Made by a program: the position numbers and the translations under genes | The notes under the pieces: model-generated | Told to the model about the DNA's origin: nothing | What the model saw: the letters and a program-made list of their open reading frames with translations, nothing else | The model's database searches: none | Shown here: positions 51,954 to 61,302 of the stretch, in pieces | How the letters are laid out: every line of letters begins with the position of its first letter | Numbering within the stretch: the stretch's first letter is position 1 | Origin: Amycolatopsis thermalba | GTDB taxonomy: Bacteria > Actinomycetota > Actinomycetes > Mycobacteriales > Pseudonocardiaceae | Direction: 5' to 3' | NCBI RefSeq assembly: GCF_003385215.1 | Contig: NZ_PQHW01000016.1 | Coordinates: forward strand, 20,300-84,299 | Length of the DNA: 64,000 nt

Positions 51954-52994
51954 TCAGCGGCCGGAGCGCTTCCGCAGCTTCGTCCAGGCGAACACCACGC
52001 CGCCCGCGATGACCACCGCCAGCAGCAGCCCGGGCACCGTGTCCACCCCGCCCTCGCCGGACGGGCCGGCGGCCTCCCCGCCGGAGCCGGAGGACTGGCC
52101 GCCCTCGTCGGCCGGCTCGGCGTCCGCCACCAGGGCGGTGGCCCCGTGCACCACGCGGATCGGCCCGGTGCCCTCGGAGGCCGACACGAGCGTGCCGTCC
52201 GAGTCGAAGGCGATCGCCTCCCCCTGCTGCTCGTCCGGCAGCGGCACGCGCACCGGCTCGCGCCGCAGCGCGGCCGCGACGTCCCGGTCGGGAGCGGCGA
52301 ACAGGTAGGCGTCGGTGTAGGTGCGCAGCGCGACGACCTTGCCGTCCGCGCTCACGGCTCCCCCGGTGACCAGCACGGACCCGAACCCGGCGACCGGCCC
52401 GCCCGGGGTGTCCGTGGACTTGATGGTGAGGGAGCCGACCCGCTCCAGCGGTGTCGGCCCCGGACTGGCCAGCTTCTGGGCCGGCCGGTAGATCCCCGCC
52501 TCGCCCAGCGGGTTCTTCGTGACCAGGTACGGCGTTCCCGACGCGTCGAGCAGCAGTGCCTCCGCGTCGTGCTGCCCGTCGGGATAGGTCAGGCGGTGGA
52601 GCGTCACCTTGCCCTGCGGCGTGACGGCCAGCAGGGCGACGGTGTCGCGTTGCTTGCGGTTGTCCCCGGTGTCGGCGAGCCAGAACGTGCCGTCCGCGGC
52701 CCGCGCGAGGTCCTCGACGTCGTACGGGTCGGTCGAACCGGAGATCACGCGCTGCACGGCGCAGTCCCGGCCCAGCACGAAGATCTGCACCTTCGTGCCG
52801 CCGTCGTTGATCGCGTACCACCGCGACCCGTCGCTCACCAGGCCGGACAGCTCACCGAGCCGCTTGTCGGACACCGAGCACACCGGCTCCGGGGCGGGTG
52901 CCTGCGCCGCGCTCGCCGGTCCGGCCAGCCCCAGCGCGAGCAGGACGGACAGGACCGGCACCAGCACAGCTCTACCGAGGCTCACCCGAGCCAC
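51954..52994 (-). CDS. Secreted, C-terminally anchored beta-propeller-like protein
   Basis: 346 residues, function unknown. A cleavable signal peptide (AVLVPVLSVLLALGLAGPAS, then ASAAQA; about 9-31) starts it. The middle has repeated propeller-like segments: LSGLVSDGSRWYAINDGGTK, VEDLARAADGTFWLADTGDN, AEALLLDASGTPYLVTKNPL, GEAIAFDSDGTLVSASEGTG. A Gly/Ser-rich linker (about 290-312) precedes a membrane helix (VPGLLLAVVIAGGVVFAWTK) and a basic tail. It would face outward, tethered to the membrane. It lies between lexA and hflX with no operon partner. Confidence 0.78.
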   Translation of the reverse strand: MARVSLGRAVLVPVLSVLLALGLAGPASAAQAPAPEPVCSVSDKRLGELSGLVSDGSRWYAINDGGTKVQIFVLGRDCAVQRVISGSTDPYDVEDLARAADGTFWLADTGDNRKQRDTVALLAVTPQGKVTLHRLTYPDGQHDAEALLLDASGTPYLVTKNPLGEAGIYRPAQKLASPGPTPLERVGSLTIKSTDTPGGPVAGFGSVLVTGGAVSADGKVVALRTYTDAYLFAAPDRDVAAALRREPVRVPLPDEQQGEAIAFDSDGTLVSASEGTGPIRVVHGATALVADAEPADEGGQSSGSGGEAAGPSGEGGVDTVPGLLLAVVIAGGVVFAWTKLRKRSGR

Positions 52995-53004
52995 GGTACC
53001 GATT

Positions 53005-54435
53005 TCAGGCGGGTGAGCCGTGGACCGCGTAGTCCTCCAGCGCGGACGCCACGTCCGGGCGAACGCGTGCGCTCAGCCGGGTGCCTTCCGGCAGGTGCTC
53101 CTCGGTGAGGACCTCCCCCTCGGAGTGCACCCGCGCCACCAGCTCACCCCGGGTGTAGGGCACCAGGGCGTCGACGACCACGTCGGGCCGCGGCAGCCGC
53201 TCGGCCAGGGTCTCGACCAGCTCGGCGACGCCCTCACCGGTCTTGGCCGACACCACGATCGCGCCCGGCAGCAGGTGCCGGAGGCGGACCAGCGCCAGCT
53301 CGTCGGCCGCGTCCGCCTTGTTGATCACGATCAGCTCCGGCGGCAGCGGGCTCTCGTGGCTCCGGGTGATCTCGGCGAGCACCTGGCGCACCGCGTTGAC
53401 CTGCTCCTCCGGCGCCGGGTCGGACCCGTCCACCACGTGCAGCAGCAGATCGGCGTCGGCCGTCTCGTCCAGCGTCGAGCGGAACGCGTCGACCAGCTGG
53501 TGCGGCAGGTGCCGGACGAACCCGACGGTGTCGGTCAGCGTGAACGTGCGCCCGTCCGGGGTGGCCGCCCGCCGGGTGGTCGGGTCCAGGGTGGCGAACA
53601 GGGCGTTCTCCACCAGCACACCGGCCCCGGTGATGGCGTTGAGCAGGCTCGACTTGCCCGCGTTGGTGTAGCCGACGATCGCGACGCTGGGCACCTCGTT
53701 GGCGACGCGGCGGCCCCGCTTGGTCGCCCGGATGGTGTCCATCGCGGCGATCTCGCGGCGCAGCTTCGCCACGCGCTTGTTGATGCGCCTGCGGTCGGTC
53801 TCCAGCTTGGTTTCACCGGGACCACGCAGGCCGACGCCGCCGTTCGCGCCGCCGGCCCGGCCACCGGCCTGCCGGGACAGCGACTCACCCCAGCCCCGCA
53901 GCCGCGGGATGAGGTACTGCAGCTGGGCCAGCTCGACCTGCGCCTTGCCTTCGCGCGAGCGCGCGTGCTGGGCGAAGATGTCGAGGATCAGCGCGGTCCG
54001 GTCGATCACCTTGACCTTGAGCCGCTCCTCCAGCTGCCGCAGCTGGCCGGGCGAGAGCTCGCCGTCGCAGATGACCGTGTCGGCCCCGGTGGCGACGACG
54101 ATGTCGAACAGCTCGCGCACCTTGCCCGAGCCGATGTAGGTGGCCGGGTCGGGCTTGGAGCGCCGCTGCACGAGACCTTCGAGCACCTCGGAACCGGCGG
54201 TCTCGGCCAGGCGTGCGAGTTCGGCGAGGGAGGCCTCGGACTGCTCCGCGGTGCCCTCGGTCCACACGCCGACCAGCACCACGCGTTCGAGGCGGAGTTT
54301 CCGGTACTCGACCTCGGTGATGTCCGACAGTTCGGTGGACAGGCCGGCGACGCGGCGCAGCGAGGCGCGGTCGGAGAGTTCCAGCTCACCCGTCGAGGGG
54401 TCTGCCACGAGGTCTGTGTAGGTCAGTTCTGTCAT
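53005..54435 (-). CDS. hflX: GTPase HflX
   Basis: 476 residues. The N-terminal HflX domain (VVLVGVWTEGTAEQSEASLA, LVQRRSKPDPATYIGSGKVR, AQHARSREGKAQVELAQLQY) is followed by GGVGLRGPGETKLETDRRRI. The G domain has G1 VAIVGYTNAGKSSLLNAITG (about 252-271), G3 DTVGFVRHLP and G4 VINKADAAD. HflX binds the large ribosomal subunit and rescues or splits stalled ribosomes in stress. The order with lexA upstream and dapF/miaA beyond matches Rv2720-Rv2727c, with two genes inserted before dapF here. Confidence 0.93.
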   Translation of the reverse strand: MTELTYTDLVADPSTGELELSDRASLRRVAGLSTELSDITEVEYRKLRLERVVLVGVWTEGTAEQSEASLAELARLAETAGSEVLEGLVQRRSKPDPATYIGSGKVRELFDIVVATGADTVICDGELSPGQLRQLEERLKVKVIDRTALILDIFAQHARSREGKAQVELAQLQYLIPRLRGWGESLSRQAGGRAGGANGGVGLRGPGETKLETDRRRINKRVAKLRREIAAMDTIRATKRGRRVANEVPSVAIVGYTNAGKSSLLNAITGAGVLVENALFATLDPTTRRAATPDGRTFTLTDTVGFVRHLPHQLVDAFRSTLDETADADLLLHVVDGSDPAPEEQVNAVRQVLAEITRSHESPLPPELIVINKADAADELALVRLRHLLPGAIVVSAKTGEGVAELVETLAERLPRPDVVVDALVPYTRGELVARVHSEGEVLTEEHLPEGTRLSARVRPDVASALEDYAVHGSPA

Positions 54436-54478
54436 CGTCCTTCCATGGTCCCACGGTTCGCGGGATTGTCCGAATCCT

Positions 54479-54976
54479 TTAGCGGCTCGGGTACGTCGCG
54501 ACGTAGACCGCGAACTGCTCGTCGCCCTCCGGCGTGGAGCGGTTCCGGAACTCGTCCAGCAGGTCCGCCAGCCGTCGCTCGAACTCGCGGCGCTCGTCCG
54601 GGGCCACCCGGATCACCAGGCGGGACTGGTCCAGCTCGCCCCGGTCCAGCTCGGCGACCTCGGCGAGGTAGGCCTCGAGCATGGCCTCGGCCAGCGCCTC
54701 GCTGTCCTTCCCGGACAGGTCCCAGGACTTCCCGGTGGACAGGTACGGGATCTCCTTCGCGCCGCGGTTGCCCCGGCGGACCGGTTGCGGAGCCAGGAAT
54801 CCGGTGTCGACGAGCTTGCGCACGTGGTGCAGGGTGGTGGCCGGGTCGCGGCCGAGGCGCTGCGCGATTTCCTTGTTCGTCAACGCCTCCGCATAGGTCA
54901 ACCGGATGATGCGCAGGCGTATTCCCGAGGCCAGGGCGGCTGCCTCGGCCTCGGTCGCGGGGCGGCGGTCTCGCAC
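54479..54976 (-). CDS. Winged-helix (ArsR-like) transcriptional regulator
   Basis: 165 residues from the GTG at 54976; the ATG at 55018 would put the start inside the palindromic operator. An HTH (about 17-60) reads LRIIRLTYAEALTNKEIAQR and GRDPATTLHHVRKLVDTGFL. The C-terminal part is acidic/helical (LAEAMLEAYLAEVAELDRGE, then FERRLADLLDEFRNRS). No metal-binding Cys cluster is visible, so an organic effector is likelier. It is divergent from an MFS exporter 59 bp away. No Shine-Dalgarno is seen, so it may be leaderless. Confidence 0.78.
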   Translation of the reverse strand: MRDRRPATEAEAAALASGIRLRIIRLTYAEALTNKEIAQRLGRDPATTLHHVRKLVDTGFLAPQPVRRGNRGAKEIPYLSTGKSWDLSGKDSEALAEAMLEAYLAEVAELDRGELDQSRLVIRVAPDERREFERRLADLLDEFRNRSTPEGDEQFAVYVATYPSR

Positions 54977-54995
54977 CGGGTAAGCGTAACGCGGA

Positions 54996-55019
54996 AGTGA
55001 TTGACGGATTCCAATCACT
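54996..55019. promoter_or_regulatory. Perfect palindrome AGTGATTG-N8-CAATCACT
   Basis: Eight-base arms at 54996-55003 and 55012-55019 are fully complementary. The site lies between the divergent winged-helix regulator (20 bp from its GTG) and MFS gene (17 bp from its GTG). One bound regulator could block both promoters. Likely the operator of the adjoining regulator. Confidence 0.75.
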
Positions 55020-55035
55020 ACGTCACCCTATCGGG

Positions 55036-56355
55036 GTGCGCCGAAGAGACTCCCTGTGGTTCCACGCGGGCTTCCGCCTCCTGTGGGCCGGCGACACCGT
55101 CAGCCAGGCGGGCACGTTCGTCGGGATCACCGTGCTGCCCCTGCTGGCCGCGACCGTGCTGTCCGCGACCCCGGGCGAGATGGGCCTGCTCACCGCGGCC
55201 GAGAACGCCGCGTTCCTGCTGATCGGGCTGCCCGCCGGGGTGTGGGTGGACCGGATGAAACGGCGTCCGCTCATGCTGCGCGCCGCCTTCGCGCGCGCCG
55301 CGCTGCTGCTGACCATCCCGGTGGCGTGGTGGACCGGCTGGCTGACGCTGACCCAGCTGGTCGTGGTCGCGTTGCTGGTCAGCGTCGGGACGGTGTTCTT
55401 CGACGTCTCCTACCAGTCCTACCTGCCGTCGCTGATCGGGCGGCAGCACCTGGTGGAGGGCAACGCCAAGCTGCAGGCCAGCCAGTCGGTCGCACAGGTG
55501 GCCGGGCCCGGGCTGGGCGGCGGGCTGACCCAGCTGTTCGGGGCGGCCAACGCGGTGCTCGCGACCGGCGTGGGCTACCTCGCGTCCGGGCTGTTCCTGT
55601 TGCGGATCAAGACCCCCGAGCCGGAGCCCGAGCCGCACGACGGCACCCCGCTGCGCACGCAGATCGCCGAGGGCCTGCGGTTCGTGTTCGGCAACCCGGC
55701 GTTGCGGGCGATCACGCTGTGCACCTCGACCGGCAACTTCGCCGGGACGATCGTCCTCTCGATGCAGGTCCTGTTCCTCACCCGCGACCTCGGGCTGAGC
55801 CCGTCCGGCGTCGGTCTGGTGCTCGCCCTCGGCAGCGCCGGCGGCGTGCTCGGCGCCCTGACCGCCGGGTTCTGGACCCGCGTCATCGGGCAGGCCAGGG
55901 CGATCTGGCTGGTGCCGCTGACCACCTGGCCGCTCCAGCTGCTGCTGCCGCTGTCCCAGCCGGGCTGGTCGGTGGCGCTGGGCGTGGCGGGCCTGGTCGC
56001 CAGCGGCTACGGCATCGTCGTCTACAACGTGGCGCAGGTCAGCTACCGGCAGGCGATCTGCCCGGACCGGCTGCTGGGCCGGATGAACGCGACCGTGCGG
56101 TTCGTGGTGTGGGGCACGATGCCGCTGGGCGGGCTCGCGGGCGGCGGGCTGGGCGAACTGATCGGCGTCCGGCCCACGGTGTGGGCCGGGTGCTCGCTCA
56201 TGGCCGTGACGATGCTGCCGGTGCTGTTGTCGCCGTTGCGGAAGATGCGCGACCTGCCGGTCAGCCCGCCTTCTCCCACCACCGCGGATCCAGCTCACCC
56301 CGCGCCACGAACTCCGCCGGGCCCGTCAGTGTCGACGCCCCCCGCTCCACACTGA
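55036..56355 (+). CDS. MFS exporter (MFS_3/EntS-like)
   Basis: 439 residues from the GTG at 55036. It opens VRRRDSLWFHAGFRLLWAGD then TVSQAGTFVGITVLPLLAAT, the usual start of MFS_3 exporters. Other features are GVWVDRMKRRPLMLRAAFAR (motif A), LPSLIGRQHLVEGNAKLQAS and QAICPDRLLGRMNATVRFVV, with about twelve helices. The family exports siderophores or drugs. The last ~30 residues are Pro/Ser/Thr-rich and come from antisense of dapF (95-bp overlap), so they probably are not functional membrane protein. Probably controlled by the divergent regulator. Confidence 0.83.
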   Translation: MRRRDSLWFHAGFRLLWAGDTVSQAGTFVGITVLPLLAATVLSATPGEMGLLTAAENAAFLLIGLPAGVWVDRMKRRPLMLRAAFARAALLLTIPVAWWTGWLTLTQLVVVALLVSVGTVFFDVSYQSYLPSLIGRQHLVEGNAKLQASQSVAQVAGPGLGGGLTQLFGAANAVLATGVGYLASGLFLLRIKTPEPEPEPHDGTPLRTQIAEGLRFVFGNPALRAITLCTSTGNFAGTIVLSMQVLFLTRDLGLSPSGVGLVLALGSAGGVLGALTAGFWTRVIGQARAIWLVPLTTWPLQLLLPLSQPGWSVALGVAGLVASGYGIVVYNVAQVSYRQAICPDRLLGRMNATVRFVVWGTMPLGGLAGGGLGELIGVRPTVWAGCSLMAVTMLPVLLSPLRKMRDLPVSPPSPTTADPAHPAPRTPPGPSVSTPPAPH

Positions 56356-57094
56356 CCTCGACCCGGCCGCCGGGAATGTCCACTGCGGACTTCCCGGTGT
56401 CGGTGCCGGCCAGGTGCAGCGCGGCCGCGACGGCCGCCACGGTGCCGGTGCCGCACGCGCGGGTCTCGCCCACCCCGCGCTCGTACACCCGCATCTTCAG
56501 GCGCTGCTCGCCGAGCGGGTTGACGAACTCCAGGTTGACGCCGTCGGGGAAGAAGTCGCTGTCGTAGCGGGGCGGGCGGGACAGGTCCAGCTCGTCGATG
56601 TCCTCGTCCACAATGGACACCAGGTGCGGGTTGCCGACGTTCACGGCGACGCCGGAGAAGTTGTGCCCGTCGACGATGGCGACCGACGCGCCGGTGATCG
56701 TGGCCGGGCCCATCTGCACGGTCACCGAAAGATCGGGGTGCACCACCACCGGCCGGTCGCCGGCCCGGGTGCCGATGACGAACTCGCGGCCGGGCACCAG
56801 GCCCGCTTCGACGAGGTAGCGCGCGAAGACCCGCGTCCCGTTGCCGCACATCTCGGCGATCGACCCGTCGGCGTTGCGGTAGTCCATGAACCACTCCCCC
56901 GCCGAATCGGACGCGGCGGGGATGTCCACGGCTTCCCTGCGGACGACCCGGAGGACGCCGTCGGCACCGAGCCCGCGCTGCCGGTCGCACAGCGCGGCGA
57001 CCCGGCTCGCCGTCAGGTCCAGCCGGGCGTCGGGGTCGGGAAGCACCACGAAGTCGTTCTGGGTGCCATGCCCCTTGAGGAACTCGATAACCAC
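56261..57094 (-). CDS. dapF: Diaminopimelate epimerase
   Basis: 277 residues. It converts LL- to meso-diaminopimelate for lysine and peptidoglycan. Signature pieces: FLKGHGTQNDFVVLPDPDAR (about 5-24), DGSIAEMCGNGTRVFARYLV with the first catalytic Cys (about 75-94), NFSGVAVNVGNPHLVSIVDE, and the second Cys in GVGETRACGTGTVAAVAAAL. The length is normal. It is 9 bp after the miaA stop, so co-transcribed with it. Its 3' end overlaps the opposing MFS gene by 95 bp. Confidence 0.94.
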   Translation of the reverse strand: MVIEFLKGHGTQNDFVVLPDPDARLDLTASRVAALCDRQRGLGADGVLRVVRREAVDIPAASDSAGEWFMDYRNADGSIAEMCGNGTRVFARYLVEAGLVPGREFVIGTRAGDRPVVVHPDLSVTVQMGPATITGASVAIVDGHNFSGVAVNVGNPHLVSIVDEDIDELDLSRPPRYDSDFFPDGVNLEFVNPLGEQRLKMRVYERGVGETRACGTGTVAAVAAALHLAGTDTGKSAVDIPGGRVEVSVERGASTLTGPAEFVARGELDPRWWEKAG

Positions 57095-57103
57095 ACGATC
57101 AGA

Positions 57104-58003
57104 CTACTGGTCCACCACGGAGAGCACCCGCTCGGCCACGTCAAGATCGGCACCGTCGAACCACCGGATCCGGGCGTCCCGGCGGAACCAGGATCGTTGC
57201 CTGCGAACGAATCGGCGCGTCGCCTGCTTGGTCGCCTCGGCCGCGGCGGCGAAGTCCCGGTCGCCGTCCAGCTCGGCGAGCACCTGCTGGTAGCCCAGCG
57301 CCCGCGACGCGGTCCTGCCCTCCCGGAGCCCGCGCTCGGCCAGGGCCGCGACCTCGTCGACCAGTCCCGCCGCGAACATGCGGTCCACCCGCAGCTCCAC
57401 CCGCCGGTCCAGGTCCTCGGTGTCCCGGTCGATCCCGATCAGCACCGCGCCGTAGCGCGCCGGACCGGGTTCGGGCAGGTTCGCGGAGAACGGTTGCCCG
57501 GTGATCTCGATGACCTCCAGCGCGCGGACGATCCGGCGCGTGTTGGTCGGCAGGATCGCGGTGGCCGCGGCGGGATCGAGCCTGCTCAGCCTGCTGTGCA
57601 GGGCCGCGGCGCCGGCCTGCGTCGCCTCGGCCTCCAGGCGCGCCCGCACCGCCGGGTCGGTGCCCGGGAAGCGGAGGTCGTCGAGCACGGCCTGCACGTA
57701 GAGCCCGGAGCCGCCGGCCAGCACCGGCACCTTGCCCGCGGCCAGCAGGCGCTCGATGACGGCCCGCGCGTCGCGCTGGTAGGCGGCGACGGAGGCGGTC
57801 TCGGTGACGTCGAGGACGTCGAGCAGGTGGTGCGGCACGCCGCGCCGCTCCGCCTCGGGGACCTTGGCGGTGCCGATGTCCATGCCGCGGTAGAGCTGCA
57901 GGGCATCGGCGTTGACCACCTCGCCGCCGACCGCGCGGGCGATCGTGATGGCGAGGTCGGACTTCCCGGTGGCGGTGGGGCCGACGACGGCGATCGGCTT
58001 CAT
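57104..58003 (-). CDS. miaA: tRNA dimethylallyltransferase
   Basis: 299 residues from the ATG at 58003 (ATGA with the LigB-like gene). It prenylates A37 of tRNAs reading UNN codons. Motifs: P-loop [20 protein letters not shown] (about 5-24), [20 protein letters not shown] (about 30-49), [40 protein letters not shown] and [20 protein letters not shown]. Standard neighbours dapF and a LigB-like gene, as in mycobacteria. Confidence 0.94.
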   Translation of the reverse strand: MKPIAVVGPTATGKSDLAITIARAVGGEVVNADALQLYRGMDIGTAKVPEAERRGVPHHLLDVLDVTETASVAAYQRDARAVIERLLAAGKVPVLAGGSGLYVQAVLDDLRFPGTDPAVRARLEAEATQAGAAALHSRLSRLDPAAATAILPTNTRRIVRALEVIEITGQPFSANLPEPGPARYGAVLIGIDRDTEDLDRRVELRVDRMFAAGLVDEVAALAERGLREGRTASRALGYQQVLAELDGDRDFAAAAEATKQATRRFVRRQRSWFRRDARIRWFDGADLDVAERVLSVVDQ

Positions 58004-58683
58004 CCGCGCTCCCACACCGCGACGTGGTAGCCGACGCCGAACGGCGCCGCGGAGTAGAGCAACTCGGCGCGCCAGTCGTCGCCGGTGCCGGCCAGGACCT
58101 GCCACGGCGCGCGCCCGCCGGCGCCGAGTTCGGCGGCCAGTCCGGGGTCGAGCGCCCGCAGCGCGGCGGTGTCGGCGCTGCCCAGCGCGCGGGCGACGGC
58201 GTCGTCGAAGGCGGGGGCGCGGTCGTCCTCGCTGCCCGGGGACCTGGGGCCATGCCGGTTCGAACCGTCGCCGAGCACGAGCAGGCCGGTCCGGTCGCCG
58301 TGGGCGAGGTGCTTGCCCAGGCGCTCGCACTCGGCCGGGTCGCCGCCGGCGAGGTGCACGCGCACCGACCCGGCGTCCGCCTGCTCGCGCAGCCAGGCCG
58401 CGACCAGCGCGGGCAGCGGGAGGTCGGCGGGGGTCGCGGGCCCGGCGGTCAGCGAGACCGGAACGTCGACCCCGTATCCGCGGAACGACCCGGACGTAGC
58501 GGGTTCGATGACCCGTTCGTGGTCACCGGCGCCGACCGCGACCCACTCCCGGGTGACGGCGGCGAGACGCGCCACCGCGGTGCGGCAGGCCGCGCGCAGC
58601 GCCTCCAGCTCGGCGTTCGCACCCGGGGACAGGGCGGGCACGAGCAGCGGGGGCTGCGGTACCACCACGGCTTGCACGATCAC
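58000..58683 (-). CDS. LigB-like class III extradiol dioxygenase fold protein (Rv2728c position)
   Basis: 227 residues. It opens [20 protein letters not shown], where active LigB-type enzymes usually read VPHPP; the metal-binding His is Gln here (residue 10). [20 protein letters not shown] and [20 protein letters not shown] follow, the latter still holding a His. Fold resemblance is clear but the metal site looks incomplete, so catalytic dioxygenase activity is doubtful. It overlaps miaA by 4 bp and probably shares its transcript. The role is unknown. Confidence 0.75.
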   Translation of the reverse strand: MIVQAVVVPQPPLLVPALSPGANAELEALRAACRTAVARLAAVTREWVAVGAGDHERVIEPATSGSFRGYGVDVPVSLTAGPATPADLPLPALVAAWLREQADAGSVRVHLAGGDPAECERLGKHLAHGDRTGLLVLGDGSNRHGPRSPGSEDDRAPAFDDAVARALGSADTAALRALDPGLAAELGAGGRAPWQVLAGTGDDWRAELLYSAAPFGVGYHVAVWERG

Positions 58684-58930
58684 ACCCGTCGAGGTTACCG
58701 GCAGCCACTCTCGGGCAACCCGCGGACACGGAGCGCAGCGAGATCGACGATCACAGCGATCCCACGTGGTCCGGAAGTAGAATCACCCGCTCCGACCCCC
58801 CAACCGAGTACCACGAGCGGCGCTGAACTGCTTGAATGCGGCCAGAGGGAACGAAACCCGCATGACCCGGCCCCGCGCGCCCGCGGGGCGCCCGCCACCA
58901 GGCGGGCCGACAGGCGATAAGGAGCCTGCG

Positions 58931-60241
58931 ATGTCCGACGAGAACACCGGCACCCCGGCACCCCACCAGGTGCCCCACGGCCACACGCCCGCCGCCGGTC
59001 ACGGCGCGCCGGTCCCGCCGGCCGAGCCGCATCCCTCCCGCTGGGGCCGCGTGGACGACGAGGGCAACGTCTACGTCCGGACCGCGGACGGGGAACGCAC
59101 CGTCGGCGTGTGGCAGGCCGGCTCGCCGGAGGAGGGACTGCTGCACTACGCGCGGCGCTTCGACGACCTGCGCACCGAGGTCGAGCTGCTCGGCACCCGG
59201 CTGTCGTCCGGCGCGGGCGACCCGAAGCACGCGCTCGCCACCGCCACGCAGTTGCGGGAGAGCCTGCCGACGGCGGCCGTCGTCGGGGACCTCGCGGCGC
59301 TGTCGGCGCGGATCGACCAGATCGTCGCGCACGCCGAGACCGCGCTGGCGGCGGCGAAGCAGGAGCGCGAACAGGCCCGCGCGGCCGCGGTCGGGCGCAA
59401 GCAGGCGCTCGCCGAGGAGGCCGAGAAGATCGCCGCCGAATCGGTGCAGTGGAAGGCCGCGGGCGACCGGCTGCGCGCGATCCTCGACGAGTGGAAGACG
59501 ATCAAGGGCGTCGACCGCAAGACCGACGACGAGCTGTGGAAGCGCTTTTCCAAGGCGCGCGAGGGGTTCAACCGGCGCCGCGGGTCGCACTTCGCCGAGC
59601 TGGACAAGCAACGCGCGGCGGCGAAGGCCCGCAAGGAGGAGCTGATCGCGGAGGCCGAGGCGCTCGCCGACTCGACCGACTGGGGCCCGACCGCCGGGCG
59701 CTACAAGGAACTGATGGCGGAGTGGAAGGCCGCGGGCCGGGCGCCCAAGGAGGCCGACGACGCGCTGTGGCAGCGCTTCCGCGCCGCGCAGGACGCGTTC
59801 TTCGCCCGCCGCTCGGCGACGTTCTCCGAGCGTGACGCCGAGTTCGCCGCGAACGCCACGCGCAAGGAGGAGCTGCTCGTCGAGGCCGAGAAGATCGACC
59901 CGGGCGCGAACCTCGACGCGGCGAAGGCGCAGCTGCGGCGGATCCAGGAGCAGTGGGACGAGATCGGCAAGGTGCCGCGGGAGCGGATCCGCGAGCTGGA
60001 CGGCCGGCTCAAGGCGGTGCAGGACCGCATCCGCGCCGTCGAGGACAGCCAGTGGCGCCGGAGCGACCCGGAGGCCCAGGCGCGGGCCGCGCAGTTCCGC
60101 GAGCGGGTCGAGCAGTTCGAAGCGCAGGCCGCGAAGGCCCGCGCCGCCGGCGACGAGCGGCGCGCCAAGAAGGCCGAGGAGCAGGCGGCCCAGTGGCGGG
60201 AGTGGATGCAGGCGGCGGAGCAGGCGGTCGCGGACCGCTGA
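58931..60241 (+). CDS. DUF349 domain protein (Rv2731-type)
   Basis: 436 residues from the ATG at 58931, with AAGGAG 7 bp before it. The N-terminal 50 residues are His/Pro-rich and disordered. The remainder is a long alpha-helical, coiled-coil-rich chain of repeated DUF349 units: LRAILDEWKTIKGVDRKTDD then ELWKRFSKAREGFNRRRGSH; YKELMAEWKAAGRAPKEADD then ALWQRFRAAQDAFFARRSAT; LRRIQEQWDEIGKVPRERIR. The charged Ala/Glu/Arg C-terminus continues the coil. The function is unknown in most bacteria. A strong terminator follows. Confidence 0.85.
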   Translation: MSDENTGTPAPHQVPHGHTPAAGHGAPVPPAEPHPSRWGRVDDEGNVYVRTADGERTVGVWQAGSPEEGLLHYARRFDDLRTEVELLGTRLSSGAGDPKHALATATQLRESLPTAAVVGDLAALSARIDQIVAHAETALAAAKQEREQARAAAVGRKQALAEEAEKIAAESVQWKAAGDRLRAILDEWKTIKGVDRKTDDELWKRFSKAREGFNRRRGSHFAELDKQRAAAKARKEELIAEAEALADSTDWGPTAGRYKELMAEWKAAGRAPKEADDALWQRFRAAQDAFFARRSATFSERDAEFAANATRKEELLVEAEKIDPGANLDAAKAQLRRIQEQWDEIGKVPRERIRELDGRLKAVQDRIRAVEDSQWRRSDPEAQARAAQFRERVEQFEAQAAKARAAGDERRAKKAEEQAAQWREWMQAAEQAVADR

Positions 60242-60254
60242 GTCGTTCGTGGTG

Positions 60255-60283
60255 ACGGCCCCTTCCCGGGTGGGAGGGGCCGT
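60255..60283. terminator. Bidirectional terminator between DUF349 and GH-like genes
   Basis: ACGGCCCCTTCCC pairs with GGGAGGGGCCGT around GGGT (one bulged T), a stem of 12 pairs. It is followed by TCTCGT on the plus strand. It lies 13 bp after the DUF349 stop and 8 bp after the stop of the opposing gene, so it serves both. Confidence 0.85.
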
Positions 60284-60291
60284 TCTCGTGC

Positions 60292-61287
60292 TCAGTGCTC
60301 CCCGTAGTACTCGCCGATCGCGGCGAACGCGGCCTTCGGTTCCCAGGGCAGGCCGTCGCGGTCGGCGAACACCTTCACCACGCCGTAGCTGGCCAGGTCC
60401 AGGTCCTGGCACGGGTCGCCGCCGGGGCGGTGGACGTGGTCGTACAGCGCGAAGGTGAACACGAACGCGCTGTCCACCCCGGCGGCGTCGAACGTCTCCA
60501 GCAGCTCGCGCAGGTACGCGGCCTGGCCCTCCTCGTCGCGCTCGTAGACGCCGTTGAGCCGGACCGGGCCGTCGTCGTCGTACTCCACCGCGTCCAGACC
60601 ACTCGCCCCCAGATCGCCCGCGCCGCGGTAGGTCGCGGCGCCGAACTCGGTGATCGCGACCGGTTTGCCCTGCGCGACGAGGACCCGGACCCCGTCGGCG
60701 AAGCGGTCGGCGATCTCGGCCGTCCGGTACAGGTCCACCGAGACGAAGTCGAACGGCGTCCAGTCGACGCGCTCCAGCTGCACGGACGCGTACGTCACCA
60801 GGCCGCCGAAGCGTTCCCGCACGACGGCCACCGCCCGGGCGAGGAAATCGTTGATCCGGCTGGCGACCTCGCCGATGTGCTCCCGGTTGTCCAGCAGTGA
60901 CGCGACGCGCTCCCGGGCTCCCTCGCCGGGCAGGAAACCCTTGTTCATCAGGCTCAGCTCGGCGCCGGCGACGAACACGACCTCGGCTCCCCGCCTGCGG
61001 ATCCGCTCGGCGCGCTCGGCGCAGTCCGCGAACAGCTTCAGCGTCTCCGCCTCGGTCAGCTCCAGCGGATAGGGCGAGAACCAGACCTCGAGGCCCATGT
61101 CCGCGGCGCGGGTCGCGGCGAACTCCAGCCGTTCCGGGTCGCCGCCCGTGATCCGCACGGCGGTGCAGTGCAGGTCGTCGCGGATGGTCCGCAGCTCGCG
61201 CTCGACCAGCTCCGGGTCGAATCGCGTCCGGGAGCACTTCCCGTTCTGCACGAAACCGGTGTCGTAACTGATGCCCTTGGCTCGCAT
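60292..61287 (-). CDS. TIM-barrel glycoside-hydrolase-like protein (clan GH-A-like)
   Basis: 331 residues, no signal peptide. It starts MRAKGISYDTGFVQNGKCSR and has barrel-strand motifs DLHCTAVRITGGDPERLEFA, LEVWFSPYPLELTEAETLKL, VVFVAGAELSLMNKG (about 105-119; candidate acid/base Glu), FDFVSVDLYRTA and KPVAITEFGAATYRG (about 207-221; candidate nucleophile Glu). Two Glu on such strands fit retaining clan A hydrolases, but no sub-family is recognised. It is divergent from a TetR gene and likely repressed by it through the GGTAC palindromes. Substrate and role are unknown. Confidence 0.7.
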   Translation of the reverse strand: MRAKGISYDTGFVQNGKCSRTRFDPELVERELRTIRDDLHCTAVRITGGDPERLEFAATRAADMGLEVWFSPYPLELTEAETLKLFADCAERAERIRRRGAEVVFVAGAELSLMNKGFLPGEGARERVASLLDNREHIGEVASRINDFLARAVAVVRERFGGLVTYASVQLERVDWTPFDFVSVDLYRTAEIADRFADGVRVLVAQGKPVAITEFGAATYRGAGDLGASGLDAVEYDDDGPVRLNGVYERDEEGQAAYLRELLETFDAAGVDSAFVFTFALYDHVHRPGGDPCQDLDLASYGVVKVFADRDGLPWEPKAAFAAIGEYYGEH

Positions 61288-61302
61288 GTGTCATCTCCTC
61301 CA

